From Gorillibacterium timonense (GTDB lineage Bacteria; Bacillota; Bacilli; Paenibacillales; NBRC-103111): a DNA stretch of 64,000 bases. Below, piece by piece: positions 19,601 through 27,877 of this stretch. The notes under the pieces are model-generated. The model was not told the DNA's origin and did no database searches. It saw nothing but the letters and a program-made list of their open reading frames with translations. Made by a program: the position numbers and the translations under genes. Position 1 is the first letter of the stretch. Every line of letters begins with the position of its first letter. The stretch is from the NCBI RefSeq assembly GCF_001457415.1, contig NZ_LN881724.1, forward strand, positions 248,001 to 312,000, in the 5' to 3' direction.

Positions 19601-19924
19601 ATGGGGTTCTCAACGGAATTCAATTCGGTCTGCAAATTCAAATCCGCCCGTGAGCTGGAGGATCTGTTCGAATACGGCAAGACCAAGATGCGCAAAAGCG
19701 GCTTCCGCATCTATCCGACCGGGATGAAGGTGATCGCGTTCGATCCCGACAACCAGGCGGTGGCCATCGTGAAGATCAAGGCTTCCATCGCCGAGATCGA
19801 CTTTCAAGACCGGGAAATCACGCTCGTCGAGATGGATCTGGTCCGCCGCTTGACGCCGCAGGAGTCGGAGGTTGAAACGGCGCTTGCCGACGAGATGTTT
19901 TTCCGCGATCATGCGGGACAGTGA
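19601..19924 (+). CDS. Conserved-looking hypothetical protein
   Basis: A 107-residue soluble α/β protein starting 4 bp after the ddl stop, with the RBS (GGAAGGTGATTAG) inside the ddl end, so the two are probably translated in sequence. No signal peptide, membrane segment or recognisable motif. The sequence alternates short strands (FRIYPTGMKVIAFDP, AVAIVKIKASIAEIDF) and an acidic C-terminal helix. I do not recognise the family. Confidence 0.7.
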   Translation: MGFSTEFNSVCKFKSARELEDLFEYGKTKMRKSGFRIYPTGMKVIAFDPDNQAVAIVKIKASIAEIDFQDREITLVEMDLVRRLTPQESEVETALADEMFFRDHAGQ

Positions 19925-19991
19925 TTGGACCTGCTCGGCACTGGGGAATACTGGAGATAGGTTAGAGCCTAACTGCCGGAGATGATTCCCG

Positions 19992-20966
19992 ATGCTTGTC
20001 CGTTTCGGTTACGTGGCCATGTCTGTGAACGTGGCGAACGCATCCCCTTCCAAGACGATGACCGCCACCCAGTTTGCCAAGCTTGCGGACCGGGAGGCGG
20101 CTCTGCGGAAGTTGGAGCGGATTGCGGAGGAGAATATTCATAACACGCTGCGCTTGCTTAAGCACAACCGGGCGCATGATATCCATGTTTTTCGGTTCTC
20201 CTCCAAGCTGATCCCGCTCCTCACCCATCCGGCGACGGAGGGGTGGGACCCGTTCCCACATCTATCGCCAAGCTTCACGGAGCTGGGTGATTACGCGATC
20301 AAGCATGCGATGCGGACCAGCTTTCATCCCGATCACTTTACTGTGCTGACGACGCCGCGCGAGGAAGTGCTGCGCGCGTCTCTGTTCGATTTGTCCCAAC
20401 AGACGCGAATGCTGGAAGCGATGGGACTGGATGATCGGTCCAAATGCAACATTCACATCGGTGGGACCTATGGGGACAAGGTAACCGCACTTGCACGCTT
20501 CCGCTCCCGGTTTCCGGAGCTGCCGAGCGCCGTTCGGAGCAGGCTCACCCTGGAGAACGACGACAAGACCTATACCGCTCTGGAGACCTTGCAGTTCGCC
20601 GAAGAGCTGGGGGTACCGATGGTGCTTGATCTGCATCATCACCAGGTGAATCCGGGAGAAGGTGAACCTCCAGAGGAGCTGTGGCCTCGAGTACAACGAA
20701 CGTGGGAAGGGACTTCCCTTCCACCGAAAATCCATGTTTCGAGCCCAAGGAGCGAGCGCGACATCCGGGCACATGCCGATTACGTGGAGCCAGCGCCGCT
20801 CCTGCATTTTTTGCATTCCATCGCAGGCTTTGCTCCGCAGCTCGACATCATGATCGAAGCCAAGCAGAAGGATGCAGCGCTGTTCAAGCTTGTGGACGAT
20901 CTAGCCCGGGAGAAGGGAATTCGTCGTATCGATGGGGCGACGCTTGAAGTGGTTAGGCGGATATAA
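19992..20966 (+). CDS. uvsE: UV DNA damage endonuclease (UvsE/UvdE family)
   Basis: A 324-residue TIM-barrel, metal-dependent nuclease that nicks DNA 5' to UV photoproducts and starts an alternative excision repair route. Family signatures: VRFGYVAMS at the N-terminus, HNRAHDIHVFRFSSKLIPL, HIGGTYGDK, LENDDKTY, and the His-rich metal site VLDLHHHQVNP (~215). Full length for the family. UvsE is common in spore-forming Paenibacillaceae, where it is thought to help survive solar UV. Its terminator lies at 21100-21124. Confidence 0.96.
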   Translation: MLVRFGYVAMSVNVANASPSKTMTATQFAKLADREAALRKLERIAEENIHNTLRLLKHNRAHDIHVFRFSSKLIPLLTHPATEGWDPFPHLSPSFTELGDYAIKHAMRTSFHPDHFTVLTTPREEVLRASLFDLSQQTRMLEAMGLDDRSKCNIHIGGTYGDKVTALARFRSRFPELPSAVRSRLTLENDDKTYTALETLQFAEELGVPMVLDLHHHQVNPGEGEPPEELWPRVQRTWEGTSLPPKIHVSSPRSERDIRAHADYVEPAPLLHFLHSIAGFAPQLDIMIEAKQKDAALFKLVDDLAREKGIRRIDGATLEVVRRI

Positions 20967-21099
20967 TCGGTCGTCTTATCAGAATCCGATTCCGAATGGT
21001 TGGACATGAAGCTTTCTGCGGCTTATTTTCAATCGTCATGTTCGTCCGTTTCGTTTCTCTCAACGGTTTGAATACACGATTTTTCGGGAGCCCCGTTTT

Positions 21100-21124
21100 C
21101 CCACCTCTAGCCGGTGGGTTTTTT
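21100..21124 (+). terminator. Intrinsic terminator after uvsE
   Basis: The stem CCCACC / GGTGGG with a short loop is followed by TTTTTT. The rest of the uvsE-suhB gap contains no other feature that I can support. Confidence 0.75.
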
Positions 21125-21250
21125 ACTACAAATCTACGGATGCGGTTGGGGTTCAGGAGGGTTTGTCAGAACCTACGATGATTTTTGGGGGAAGCTCCGG
21201 TGGTTTTTGGGAGGCAACTCTACTATACTTAAAACTATGAGATCAACGAA

Positions 21251-22123
21251 ATGAGTGATGACATGGCTGAGCCAATTAATGTCCATTATTCCGCGAGTGG
21301 AAAGAGCTTTACGGCAGTTGCGATCAACACGGCAGCCAAGGCTGGAGAATGGATTAAGAGCAAGCTGGGGGCCTATACCTCATTAAATCAAAAGACGTCG
21401 CCTGGCGATCTGGTGACTGAAATCGATAAAGGGTCGGAGAAGCTGATCAAGAACCTCATCATGACCCATTTTCCCGAGCATTCCTTCCTGGGTGAGGAAG
21501 GAGTAGAGCCGGGGCCTTTGGCATCGGCGCAAGCGCTCGAAAACGTCAAGGATGCGGATTACCTGTGGATTGTCGATCCGATTGACGGGACCACGAATTT
21601 CGTGCACGGCTTTCCGTTTTTCTCCGTGTCGATCGCTCTCGCCTTTAAGGGAGAAGTGATAGTGGGCGTCGTCTATGACCCGTCCCGAGATGAGCTGTTT
21701 GTAGCGGAAAAGGGAAAAGGGGCGTATCTGCGCGGGAAGCCGATTCATGTATCTCCCGAGCCAGTGCTCGCTGAAAGCCTGTTCGCAACCGGCTTTCCCA
21801 TCGATCCAGTCACGGCCCTGCCCACGAACATGAGAGGACTGACTGCGGTTCTGCCCAAGGTTCGCAACATTCGCAACGGCGGGTCGGCTGCGCTTCATCT
21901 CGCCTACGTTGCTGCCGGACGGTTGAGCGGCTTCTGGGAAATCAACCTCAACGCCTGGGATTTGGCGGCTGGCTCGCTTCTCGTTCAGGAAGCGGGGGGG
22001 AAGGTCACGGATACGGCCGGACAACCTTATCATCTCGGCGTCCGAAATGTTGCCGCGACCAATGGGCACGTTCATCAGGAATTCATTGATGTCCTGAAAG
22101 AAGCGGATGCGGTTGGGCTCTGA
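21251..22123 (+). CDS. Inositol monophosphatase family protein
   Basis: A 290-residue Mg2+-dependent phosphatase of the FIG/SuhB superfamily. Motifs: GEEG (~80), DPIDGTTNFVHGF (~108-120) and the C-terminal WDLAAGSLLVQEAGG (~235). The natural substrate could be inositol phosphate, fructose-1,6-bisphosphate or 3'-phosphoadenosine phosphate; the motif set fits inositol-type members best. The N-terminal ~15 residues are unusual for the family, and the second ATG (MAEPINV) is an alternative start. It is single, ended by the hairpin at 22157. Confidence 0.92.
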   Translation: MSDDMAEPINVHYSASGKSFTAVAINTAAKAGEWIKSKLGAYTSLNQKTSPGDLVTEIDKGSEKLIKNLIMTHFPEHSFLGEEGVEPGPLASAQALENVKDADYLWIVDPIDGTTNFVHGFPFFSVSIALAFKGEVIVGVVYDPSRDELFVAEKGKGAYLRGKPIHVSPEPVLAESLFATGFPIDPVTALPTNMRGLTAVLPKVRNIRNGGSAALHLAYVAAGRLSGFWEINLNAWDLAAGSLLVQEAGGKVTDTAGQPYHLGVRNVAATNGHVHQEFIDVLKEADAVGL

Positions 22124-22156
22124 GCCTTGAATCGCAAAAAATGAATCCTGCCAATT

Positions 22157-22194
22157 CGAAGGAACAAGCGATGCGTTCGCTTGTTCCTTCTTTC
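22157..22194 (+). terminator. Intrinsic terminator after the IMPase gene
   Basis: A perfect 12-bp stem, GAAGGAACAAGC / GCTTGTTCCTTC, is followed by TTTC. Confidence 0.8.
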
Positions 22195-22300
22195 GTATGG
22201 GGCCAACCGGCGAATGCGAGAGGACCTGACAACGCCAGACAGAAACCGGCTTCAAGCGCGCGAAGGGGGCTGCAGTCCCCTTCAAGAACGTAGGTTTGTA

Positions 22301-22329
22301 TTGATAATTAGGCTTACTCCCGCTATACT
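22301..22329 (+). promoter_or_regulatory. σA-type promoter of the riboswitch-cheX unit
   Basis: TTGATA (22301-22306), a 17-nt spacer and TATACT (22324-22329), placed just before the c-di-GMP aptamer. Confidence 0.75.
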
Positions 22330-22361
22330 TAACGTAACAGCAGGACTGTGGTCCTAGCAGC

Positions 22362-22456
22362 ATGATGCGAAAAGGCAAACCTGTCGAAAGGCAGGGACGC
22401 AAAGCCTCGGGCCTAAAGGACCAACTCCCACGGCGGCCGGGTTGCCGAACAAAAGA
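22362..22456 (+). ncRNA. Cyclic-di-GMP-I (GEMM-I) riboswitch aptamer
   Basis: The conserved core of the class is present in order: GGCAAACC, a GAAA-capped stem, GGGACGCAAAGCC, the GGGCCTAAAGGACC receptor-side segment, and the closing CCGGGTTGCCGA. It lies directly downstream of a promoter and upstream of a CheX-like gene. Downstream bases TCGCCAC (about 22465) could pair with GTGAGGCGA over the cheX ribosome binding site (22519-22529), so control of translation initiation is plausible; no clear T-tailed terminator is seen. That last point is inference. Confidence 0.93.
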
Positions 22457-22533
22457 GGTTGCTTTCGCCACATGAGGGAAAACCGCTATTGCTTGGTTTC
22501 GCACGATTCTAGCTACGTGAGTGAGGCGAAAAA

Positions 22534-22992
22534 ATGCAAGCAGCTTATATCAATCCATTCCTGATGTCCTCCTGTACGGTGATCGAGTCTTTGATTCAAG
22601 TCAAGCCGACACTAGGCGAATTGACCATCAAGCAGATCGAGATTGAGGATAATCATGTCTGGTTGAAGATCGGTATCGTCGGTGGGATGACTGGTGAGGT
22701 CGTATTCGGATTTCCCGAGCCCGTCGCCCTGAAGATTGCTTCAGCCATGATGGGAGGGTTCTCCCTCACCGAATTTGACGAAATCAGCCGAAGCGCCATA
22801 TCGGAGCTGGCTAATATGATCAGCGGCAACGCCAGCACGCTCTTGTATAACCAGGGCATCTGTGTGGACATCACCCCGCCATCCTTTATGGACCTTGGCA
22901 AGCAAGTGGGGAATGCAGGCCTGAAGGCTTTGTCCATCCCGCTGAATTTGCAATCCTACGGAGCATTCGATATCTACGTAATTACGAAATAA
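22534..22992 (+). CDS. cheX: CheX-like chemotaxis phosphatase
   Basis: A 152-residue CheC/CheX/FliY-type CheY-P phosphatase candidate. The core motif E-x2-N is seen in ISELANMISGN (~90-100), matching the single active motif of CheX, and the length fits CheX better than the longer CheC. The start ATG follows GAGG in the riboswitch expression platform. The arrangement suggests that c-di-GMP level sets expression of a protein that resets chemotaxis signalling, linking motility to second-messenger state. No other che gene is nearby; the terminator follows at once. Confidence 0.85.
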   Translation: MQAAYINPFLMSSCTVIESLIQVKPTLGELTIKQIEIEDNHVWLKIGIVGGMTGEVVFGFPEPVALKIASAMMGGFSLTEFDEISRSAISELANMISGNASTLLYNQGICVDITPPSFMDLGKQVGNAGLKALSIPLNLQSYGAFDIYVITK

Positions 22993-23007
22993 ATAATGTG
23001 GAGAGAG

Positions 23008-23033
23008 AGCCCTTAGAGCAAGGGCTTTTTTTG
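23008..23033 (+). terminator. Intrinsic terminator after cheX
   Basis: The stem AGCCCTT / AAGGGCT is followed by TTTTTTT. Confidence 0.85.
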
Positions 23034-23157
23034 TTGGCCGCAATACCCTGTTATTGGCTGCCAGTGGTCCATGCTTGATATGAATTGATTTCTGATTTTT
23101 CCTCGTATAGAATGAGAATTCGTGTACAAAATTCAATGGAAAAATAGGAGTTTCAAA

Positions 23158-23793
23158 ATGGGCTTGGTTTTTACCTATGTTTTACTCGGTTTATCCATCG
23201 CACTGCCTGTTGGAACCGTTACGATCGAAATGACGAAGCAAGGATTGAAAAATGGGTTTATGTATGGATGGGCCGTTGGCCTCGGGGGAATGACCATTGA
23301 TTTCCTGCTCATCATCAGTTTATATCTGGGGCTTGCTTCCGTTTTATCGATGCCTGTCGTCCAAGTTTTCATGTGGTTGTTTGGGGCATTGTTTTTATTC
23401 TATGTGGGCTATGACAGCATCAAGAATGCCGATCATGACATTGCTTTAGCCGGTGAAAAAAAGAAAAAGTCACTAGTATCCTCCTACAAAAATGGACTTC
23501 TCGTAGCCGTTTCTCCGGGCAATCTGGTATTTTGGGTCAGTGTGTTTGGTACGGTGCTCTCAAGTTCATTCGATAAGTCCAATCCGAGCGCTTTCTTGAT
23601 CGTCGGGTTAGGAATTATATGCGGTATTCTTATCCATGATCTTGGCCTGATGTCAATAGTCGCGACAACCAGGAAAGTAATGAACCGAACCGCTATCAAA
23701 TGGGTATCAGTCGGAGCTGGGGTGACGTTGATCGGGTTTGCCGTCTATTTCCTGTTCAAGTTTATTCTCGATATACAAGTTCTTTTTTTGTAA
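23158..23793 (+). CDS. LysE/RhtB-family exporter
   Basis: A 211-residue membrane protein with about six hydrophobic segments, characteristic of amino-acid/metabolite exporters of the LysE superfamily. The N-terminal MGLVFTYVLLGLSIALPVGT and the AVSPGNLVFWVSVFG segment in the middle are family-typical. ATG 23158 is preferred over GTG 23122 because TAGGAG sits 9 nt upstream. The substrate is unknown. Its stop is followed immediately by the remnant of queH, suggesting a deletion next to it. Confidence 0.88.
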   Translation: MGLVFTYVLLGLSIALPVGTVTIEMTKQGLKNGFMYGWAVGLGGMTIDFLLIISLYLGLASVLSMPVVQVFMWLFGALFLFYVGYDSIKNADHDIALAGEKKKKSLVSSYKNGLLVAVSPGNLVFWVSVFGTVLSSSFDKSNPSAFLIVGLGIICGILIHDLGLMSIVATTRKVMNRTAIKWVSVGAGVTLIGFAVYFLFKFILDIQVLFL

Positions 23794-23796
23794 AAC

Positions 23797-24110
23797 CAAT
23801 GAACGATCACCCATGTACGGAGTACAGAAATCGGAAGAATACGCTCGTTTAATGCCCAACTCATCGGGATGCAAGTGATCATGGAGGATGAATACGGACT
23901 TCGTCCATTTGTTCAAAAGGTTGCGGAAGATATTGAAAACCACTGTGGATATTGTTATACGGTTCGAATGGAAGCCGCTGCACGTTGTGCCGTTCAAAAC
24001 GGCTTCGGCAACTTCTGTACAACCCTGCTTGTCAGTCCGTATCAAAAGTAAGACTTGGTAGCGATATAGCAGAACGAACGGCCTTCAAGCATGGAATTCA
24101 AATAGTTAAT
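23797..24110 (+). pseudogene. queH: Decayed queH (epoxyqueuosine reductase, DUF208) remnant
   Basis: Three short frames in succession give the QueH signature pieces: DHPCTEYRNRKNTLV (then a stop at ~23854), AQLIGMQVIMEDEYGL...HCGYCYTVRMEAAAR...TTLLVSPYQK in the next frame to 24051, and a degraded SDIAERTAFKHGI in a third. The N-terminal CC motif and the C-terminal half are missing. QueH converts epoxyqueuosine to queuosine in tRNA; this copy cannot encode a working protein. Confidence 0.7.
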
Positions 24111-24138
24111 ACACCCGAACGGGTAATTAAAAGCTCAC

Positions 24139-24206
24139 GTGCACCCATGGAATAATCATTGGAAAACCCTTATGGGAAACTCCGATGACCATTCTAGCGG
24201 GTGCAT
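24139..24206. repeat. Long imperfect hairpin of unknown role
   Basis: GTGCACCCATGGAAT (24139-) can pair with the complementary ATTCTAGCGGGTGCAT arm ending at 24206, and an inner CCC/GGG stem sits at the tip. There is no T-run. It lies between the queH remnant and the CRISPR leader; it could be a small mobile-element remnant or a structured RNA. Confidence 0.4.
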
Positions 24207-24369
24207 TTTAAATGGAAACGGTTATACGGTTTTATGGAATGACTGCCTACTATATAGGATAGAGGGATCGCGTTGGACAACTAGGAAAAGGGAGAGAAAA
24301 GGCAAATCAAAGAGTACAGGAAAAGTCCGTGGATTAAACGTCAATTTCAAGCGCTTTTTTTCTATGTAA

Positions 24370-24698
24370 GATAAGCAAAGTGCTACTCCTTGAATTTCTT
24401 TTTACAATCCGAAGTTATGGGGGTGTCCCATTTGTTAGCTGGATTAACTTGACAAGGATAGGTCGATAGTCAATGCTAGGGATAAAGAAATAAAGGCGCG
24501 AGTTAAATTATCGACTAGTGCGAATGCCAAGCTCCCATAAAAACCCCGGCTCCTTCGCACCTCAAAGTTTGTCGAAATCAGAAGGAAAATCAGTAGATGC
24601 TTTTTTGTCAAGCTATTCATCATGCCGAGAAGAGATTGGAATAATTAGAAAAGCGATAAACTTATGCTTTGTTAGCATGGGTTTTGCGCTTATCCGCT
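24370..24698 (+). promoter_or_regulatory. CRISPR leader region
   Basis: AT-rich, gene-free sequence abutting the first perfect repeat. It includes GTGCGAA (24518) and its inverse TTCGCAC (24554) around a CATAAAAACCCC segment, a layout I associate with type I-C leaders. The leader is placed here because the opposite end of the array carries degenerate repeats. Confidence 0.65.
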
Positions 24699-26678
24699 GT
24701 CGCACTCCGTATGGAGTGCGTGGATTGAAATATTGCGGGATTGACCTCAATCGGTGGGCTGGAACGTCGCACTCCGTATGGAGTGCGTGGATTGAAATTC
24801 TACCAGTTGATCATGCTCTTCAGGCGTTAACGTCGCACTCCGTATGGAGTGCGTGGATTGAAATTGCATATCCGGGTTTGTCGGGTGGATCTTGACCAGT
24901 CGCACTCCGTATGGAGTGCGTGGATTGAAATGTACCATTTGAATTTATTTGTACATATCCCGGAGGTCGCACTCCGTATGGAGTGCGTGGATTGAAATGG
25001 ATGATTTGCCGGGGCAATTGGATATTTACACGGTCGCACTCCGTATGGAGTGCGTGGATTGAAATAATGGAATCCTCCGAAAGTTGAGAAAAAGGTAGAG
25101 TCGCACTCCGTATGGAGTGCGTGGATTGAAATGATATCGGCAGCCGTCATTACCTCGTAAGCCATGCCGTCGCACTCCGTATGGAGTGCGTGGATTGAAA
25201 TCTTTCCCCATAGCACTCTTGAAGATTACATGGTGTCGCACTCCGTATGGAGTGCGTGGATTGAAATGTTTTCGATAGCGCAGCACCCCTGATGTTTGTT
25301 AGTCGCACTCCGTATGGAGTGCGTGGATTGAAATCGACGTTGGCATGAGCGTGTATGATTCGGCGGCGGGTCGCACTCCGTATGGAGTGCGTGGATTGAA
25401 ATAGCTCACAATAAACGGGCATTTTTATGTTACCAAGTCGCACTCCGTATGGAGTGCGTGGATTGAAATGTCAGCGATCCAAGGTAATTCGGTGGCGCTG
25501 GGGGTCGCACTCCGTATGGAGTGCGTGGATTGAAATCATTGACATAACTAACTGACATTGTAATAGTTACGTCGCACTCCGTATGGAGTGCGTGGATTGA
25601 AATATTTCGACGAGCTAACCCAACGTTGTCGGCAGTAGTCGCACTCCGTATGGAGTGCGTGGATTGAAATGCGAACCATTGCCCCGGTTGTCCTTCTGGC
25701 CAAAGTCGCACTCCGTATGGAGTGCGTGGATTGAAATTAAAGATAAAATTGATTACGATGATCGTTTGGAAGTCGCACTCCGTATGGAGTGCGTGGATTG
25801 AAATTACTATCCCCTGGGCTGATATAGATAAGAAATATGTCGCACTCCGTATGGAGTGCGTGGATTGAAATGTTGAGCGAAACCGGAAGGTCGATCAGGA
25901 AGCGGGTCGCACTCCGTATGGAGTGCGTGGATTGAAATTGCAAATGGTGCTTCGGGCAGAACCACAAAAACGTCGCACTCCGTATGGAGTGCGTGGATTG
26001 AAATACCAAGTCGCAACCGGATTGGACGTATGTTGACGAGTCGCACTCCGTATGGAGTGCGTGGATTGAAATATTGGGTATGGTTTGAAGCAGACGCCCA
26101 AGGTTGTCGCACTCCGTATGGAGTGCGTGGATTGAAATGGCTGGCGACTCACAAAAAGATGGCTCGCTACCGGTCGCACTCCGTATGGAGTGCGTGGATT
26201 GAAATAGTAACACGGGGGTACAAAATACCGGGAACGGGCGTCGCACTCCGCATGGAGTGCGTGGATTGAAATATTAACTCCGGTTTGAAGATACTTTTTA
26301 TCTATATGTCGCACTCCGCATGGAGTGCGTGGATTGAAATGTCATGCTGGATGTTATGGCACTAAGTGGATCTTGTCGCACTCCGCATGGAGTGCGTGGA
26401 TTGAAATAGCATGTGATCCAGGTAAAATCCAAAGTCCTCAGTCGCACTCCGTATGGAGTGCGTGGATTGAAATGTCCACTTGTTTGCGTCGGCCGCGCTC
26501 GTATTGCTCGTCGCACTCCGTATGGAGTGCGTGGATTGAAATGTAACACGGGCTAAAAAGAAAATGTATAGAAGGGAGTCGCACTCCGTATGGAGTGCGT
26601 GGATTGAAATTCGTCCAGCTCGGCTTTGAGCGCGTCCCGCTTTGCGTCGCACTCCGTACGGAGCGCGTAGATATTAAT
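24699..26678 (+). CRISPR. CRISPR array, type I-C-like repeat, 30 repeats and 29 spacers
   Basis: The 33-nt repeat starts GTCGCACTCC, has the palindromic core GCACTCC-GTAT-GGAGTGC, and ends GTGGATTGAAAT, the ending typical of subtype I-C. Repeats start at 24699, 24766, 24832 and so on; spacers are 33-36 nt, mostly 34. Repeats at 26240, 26308 and 26375 carry GCATGG for GTATGG. The last repeat (26646-26678) is strongly degenerate, marking the trailer end, so transcription should run on the + strand from the leader. No cas gene lies in the window; interference proteins must be elsewhere or absent. Confidence 0.98.
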
Positions 26679-26701
26679 CCAAATAGGGGACAACATTAGT
26701 C

Positions 26702-26722
26702 GTCGCACTCCCTGGGAGCTCA
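26702..26722 (+). repeat. Truncated CRISPR repeat remnant beyond the trailer
   Basis: GTCGCACTCC followed by CTGGGAGCTC resembles the first third of the repeat, 23 nt after the degenerate last repeat. It suggests that older repeats have decayed here. Confidence 0.6.
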
Positions 26723-26920
26723 TCAGGCTACCTTATTAACCTCTGGGCCGTGGTTATTATGAAAGGCGGTGTACTCATGACGGGGTATATTCGGGGTAAC
26801 GACTCGGTGCAGTTTTGAATCTGGCAACAGATTGCATCGGGGGGACTCGTAGTTGTGTTGTCAGTAAACTGCGCCGTTCAAAACCAATCATCATTTTGTT
26901 TTGAAAGGGGAGCAGGGTAC

Positions 26921-27685
26921 ATGAACATCGAAAACCTAAATGAATACTGGAAAGCGGAAGAAACCCAGGCTCACATTCGCGGCTGGGATTTTTCTCCTAT
27001 TAATGGAAGATATACCGAGGAATCGGACTTGCCTTGGGACTACGAAAGCATCCTCCGCTCTTACTTGAAAGAAACCGATGCTCTGCTGGATATGGACACC
27101 GGGGGCGGTGAATTCCTGCTGTCTTTGAATCATCCCCATCAGAGAACCCATGCTACGGAGGCTTATCCGCCCAACGTGCAGCTGTGCAGAGATGTGCTGC
27201 TTCCGCTTGGGATTGACTTTCGAGAAGCTTGTAGCGATGCGGATTTGCCTTTTGACGATGAGGAATTTGATGTGGTCATCAATCGGCATGGAAGCTACGC
27301 GATTCCCGAATTGGATCGCATTTTGAAGCCAGGCGGGCTATTCATTACCCAACAAGTGGGGGAGAATAACGATCGTGAGTTTGTTGACTTGTTGCTGCCC
27401 GAGGCCCCTAAGCCATTTCACGGGCTAAACCTGTCTGAGCAGAGAGCGAGATTTCACGAAGCGGGGTTCACTCTTTTGAAAGCAGAGGAAGCTTTTCGTC
27501 CGATCCGTTTTTTTGATGTTGGGGCATTGGTTTGGTTTGCTAGAATTATCGAATGGGAGTTTCCTGGCTTTTCGGTTGATGCTTGTTTCGAAAGGCTGCT
27601 ACAAGCACATCAAATCGTGGAGGCTAACGGCTTTATGGAGGGAACGATCCACCGTTATTTGATTGTGGCGCAAAAGTGGTTCTAG
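26921..27685 (+). CDS. Class I SAM-dependent methyltransferase
   Basis: A 254-residue protein; ATG 26921 follows AAAGGGGA. The Rossmann-type core shows LLDMDTGGGEFLLSL (SAM motif I, ~58-72; consensus D-x-G-x-G-x-G, so DTGGG is a mild variant), an acidic SAM-ribose position in HATEAYPPN, DLPFDDEEFDVVINRH and ILKPGGLFITQQ (post-motif). The substrate is not evident. Its TAG stop is formed by the end of the inverted-repeat element at 27682. It lies just after the CRISPR trailer but has no known CRISPR role. Confidence 0.85.
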   Translation: MNIENLNEYWKAEETQAHIRGWDFSPINGRYTEESDLPWDYESILRSYLKETDALLDMDTGGGEFLLSLNHPHQRTHATEAYPPNVQLCRDVLLPLGIDFREACSDADLPFDDEEFDVVINRHGSYAIPELDRILKPGGLFITQQVGENNDREFVDLLLPEAPKPFHGLNLSEQRARFHEAGFTLLKAEEAFRPIRFFDVGALVWFARIIEWEFPGFSVDACFERLLQAHQIVEANGFMEGTIHRYLIVAQKWF

Positions 27686-27780
27686 TACGCTGTCAGCATA
27701 AAAGCCGTGGTCTTCGCACAACTTTCCATACCCATTGACGCCGATTCATATCCATACGATTAGGGCTGACAGCGTACTAG
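27682..27780 (-). mobile_element. ~99-bp inverted-repeat element (MITE-like), copy C
   Basis: The ends are a perfect 16-bp inverted repeat, CTAGTACGCTGTCAGC and GCTGACAGCGTACTAG. The interior matches copy B (13314) in reverse orientation. It provides the stop codon of the methyltransferase gene (TAG at 27683-27685). Confidence 0.85.
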
Positions 27781-27877
27781 CGGGATGCAGGTTGGTCGAT
27801 TCCTAGCAAGTTGATCTTTACAGCCATCGCGTGGTGTGCGAGTACAGCAGTCTCTTCATACGAAAGGAGTATACCCC

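Noticed and set aside
26206-26577. Spacers at 26206 and 26543 share GTAACACGGG
   Set aside because: A 10-base match between two of 29 spacers with different continuations is likely chance.
24747-26652. Many overlapping short ORFs with HALHTECD, NPRTPYGVR or SHSVWSAWIE repeats
   Set aside because: They are translations of the CRISPR repeat, not genes.
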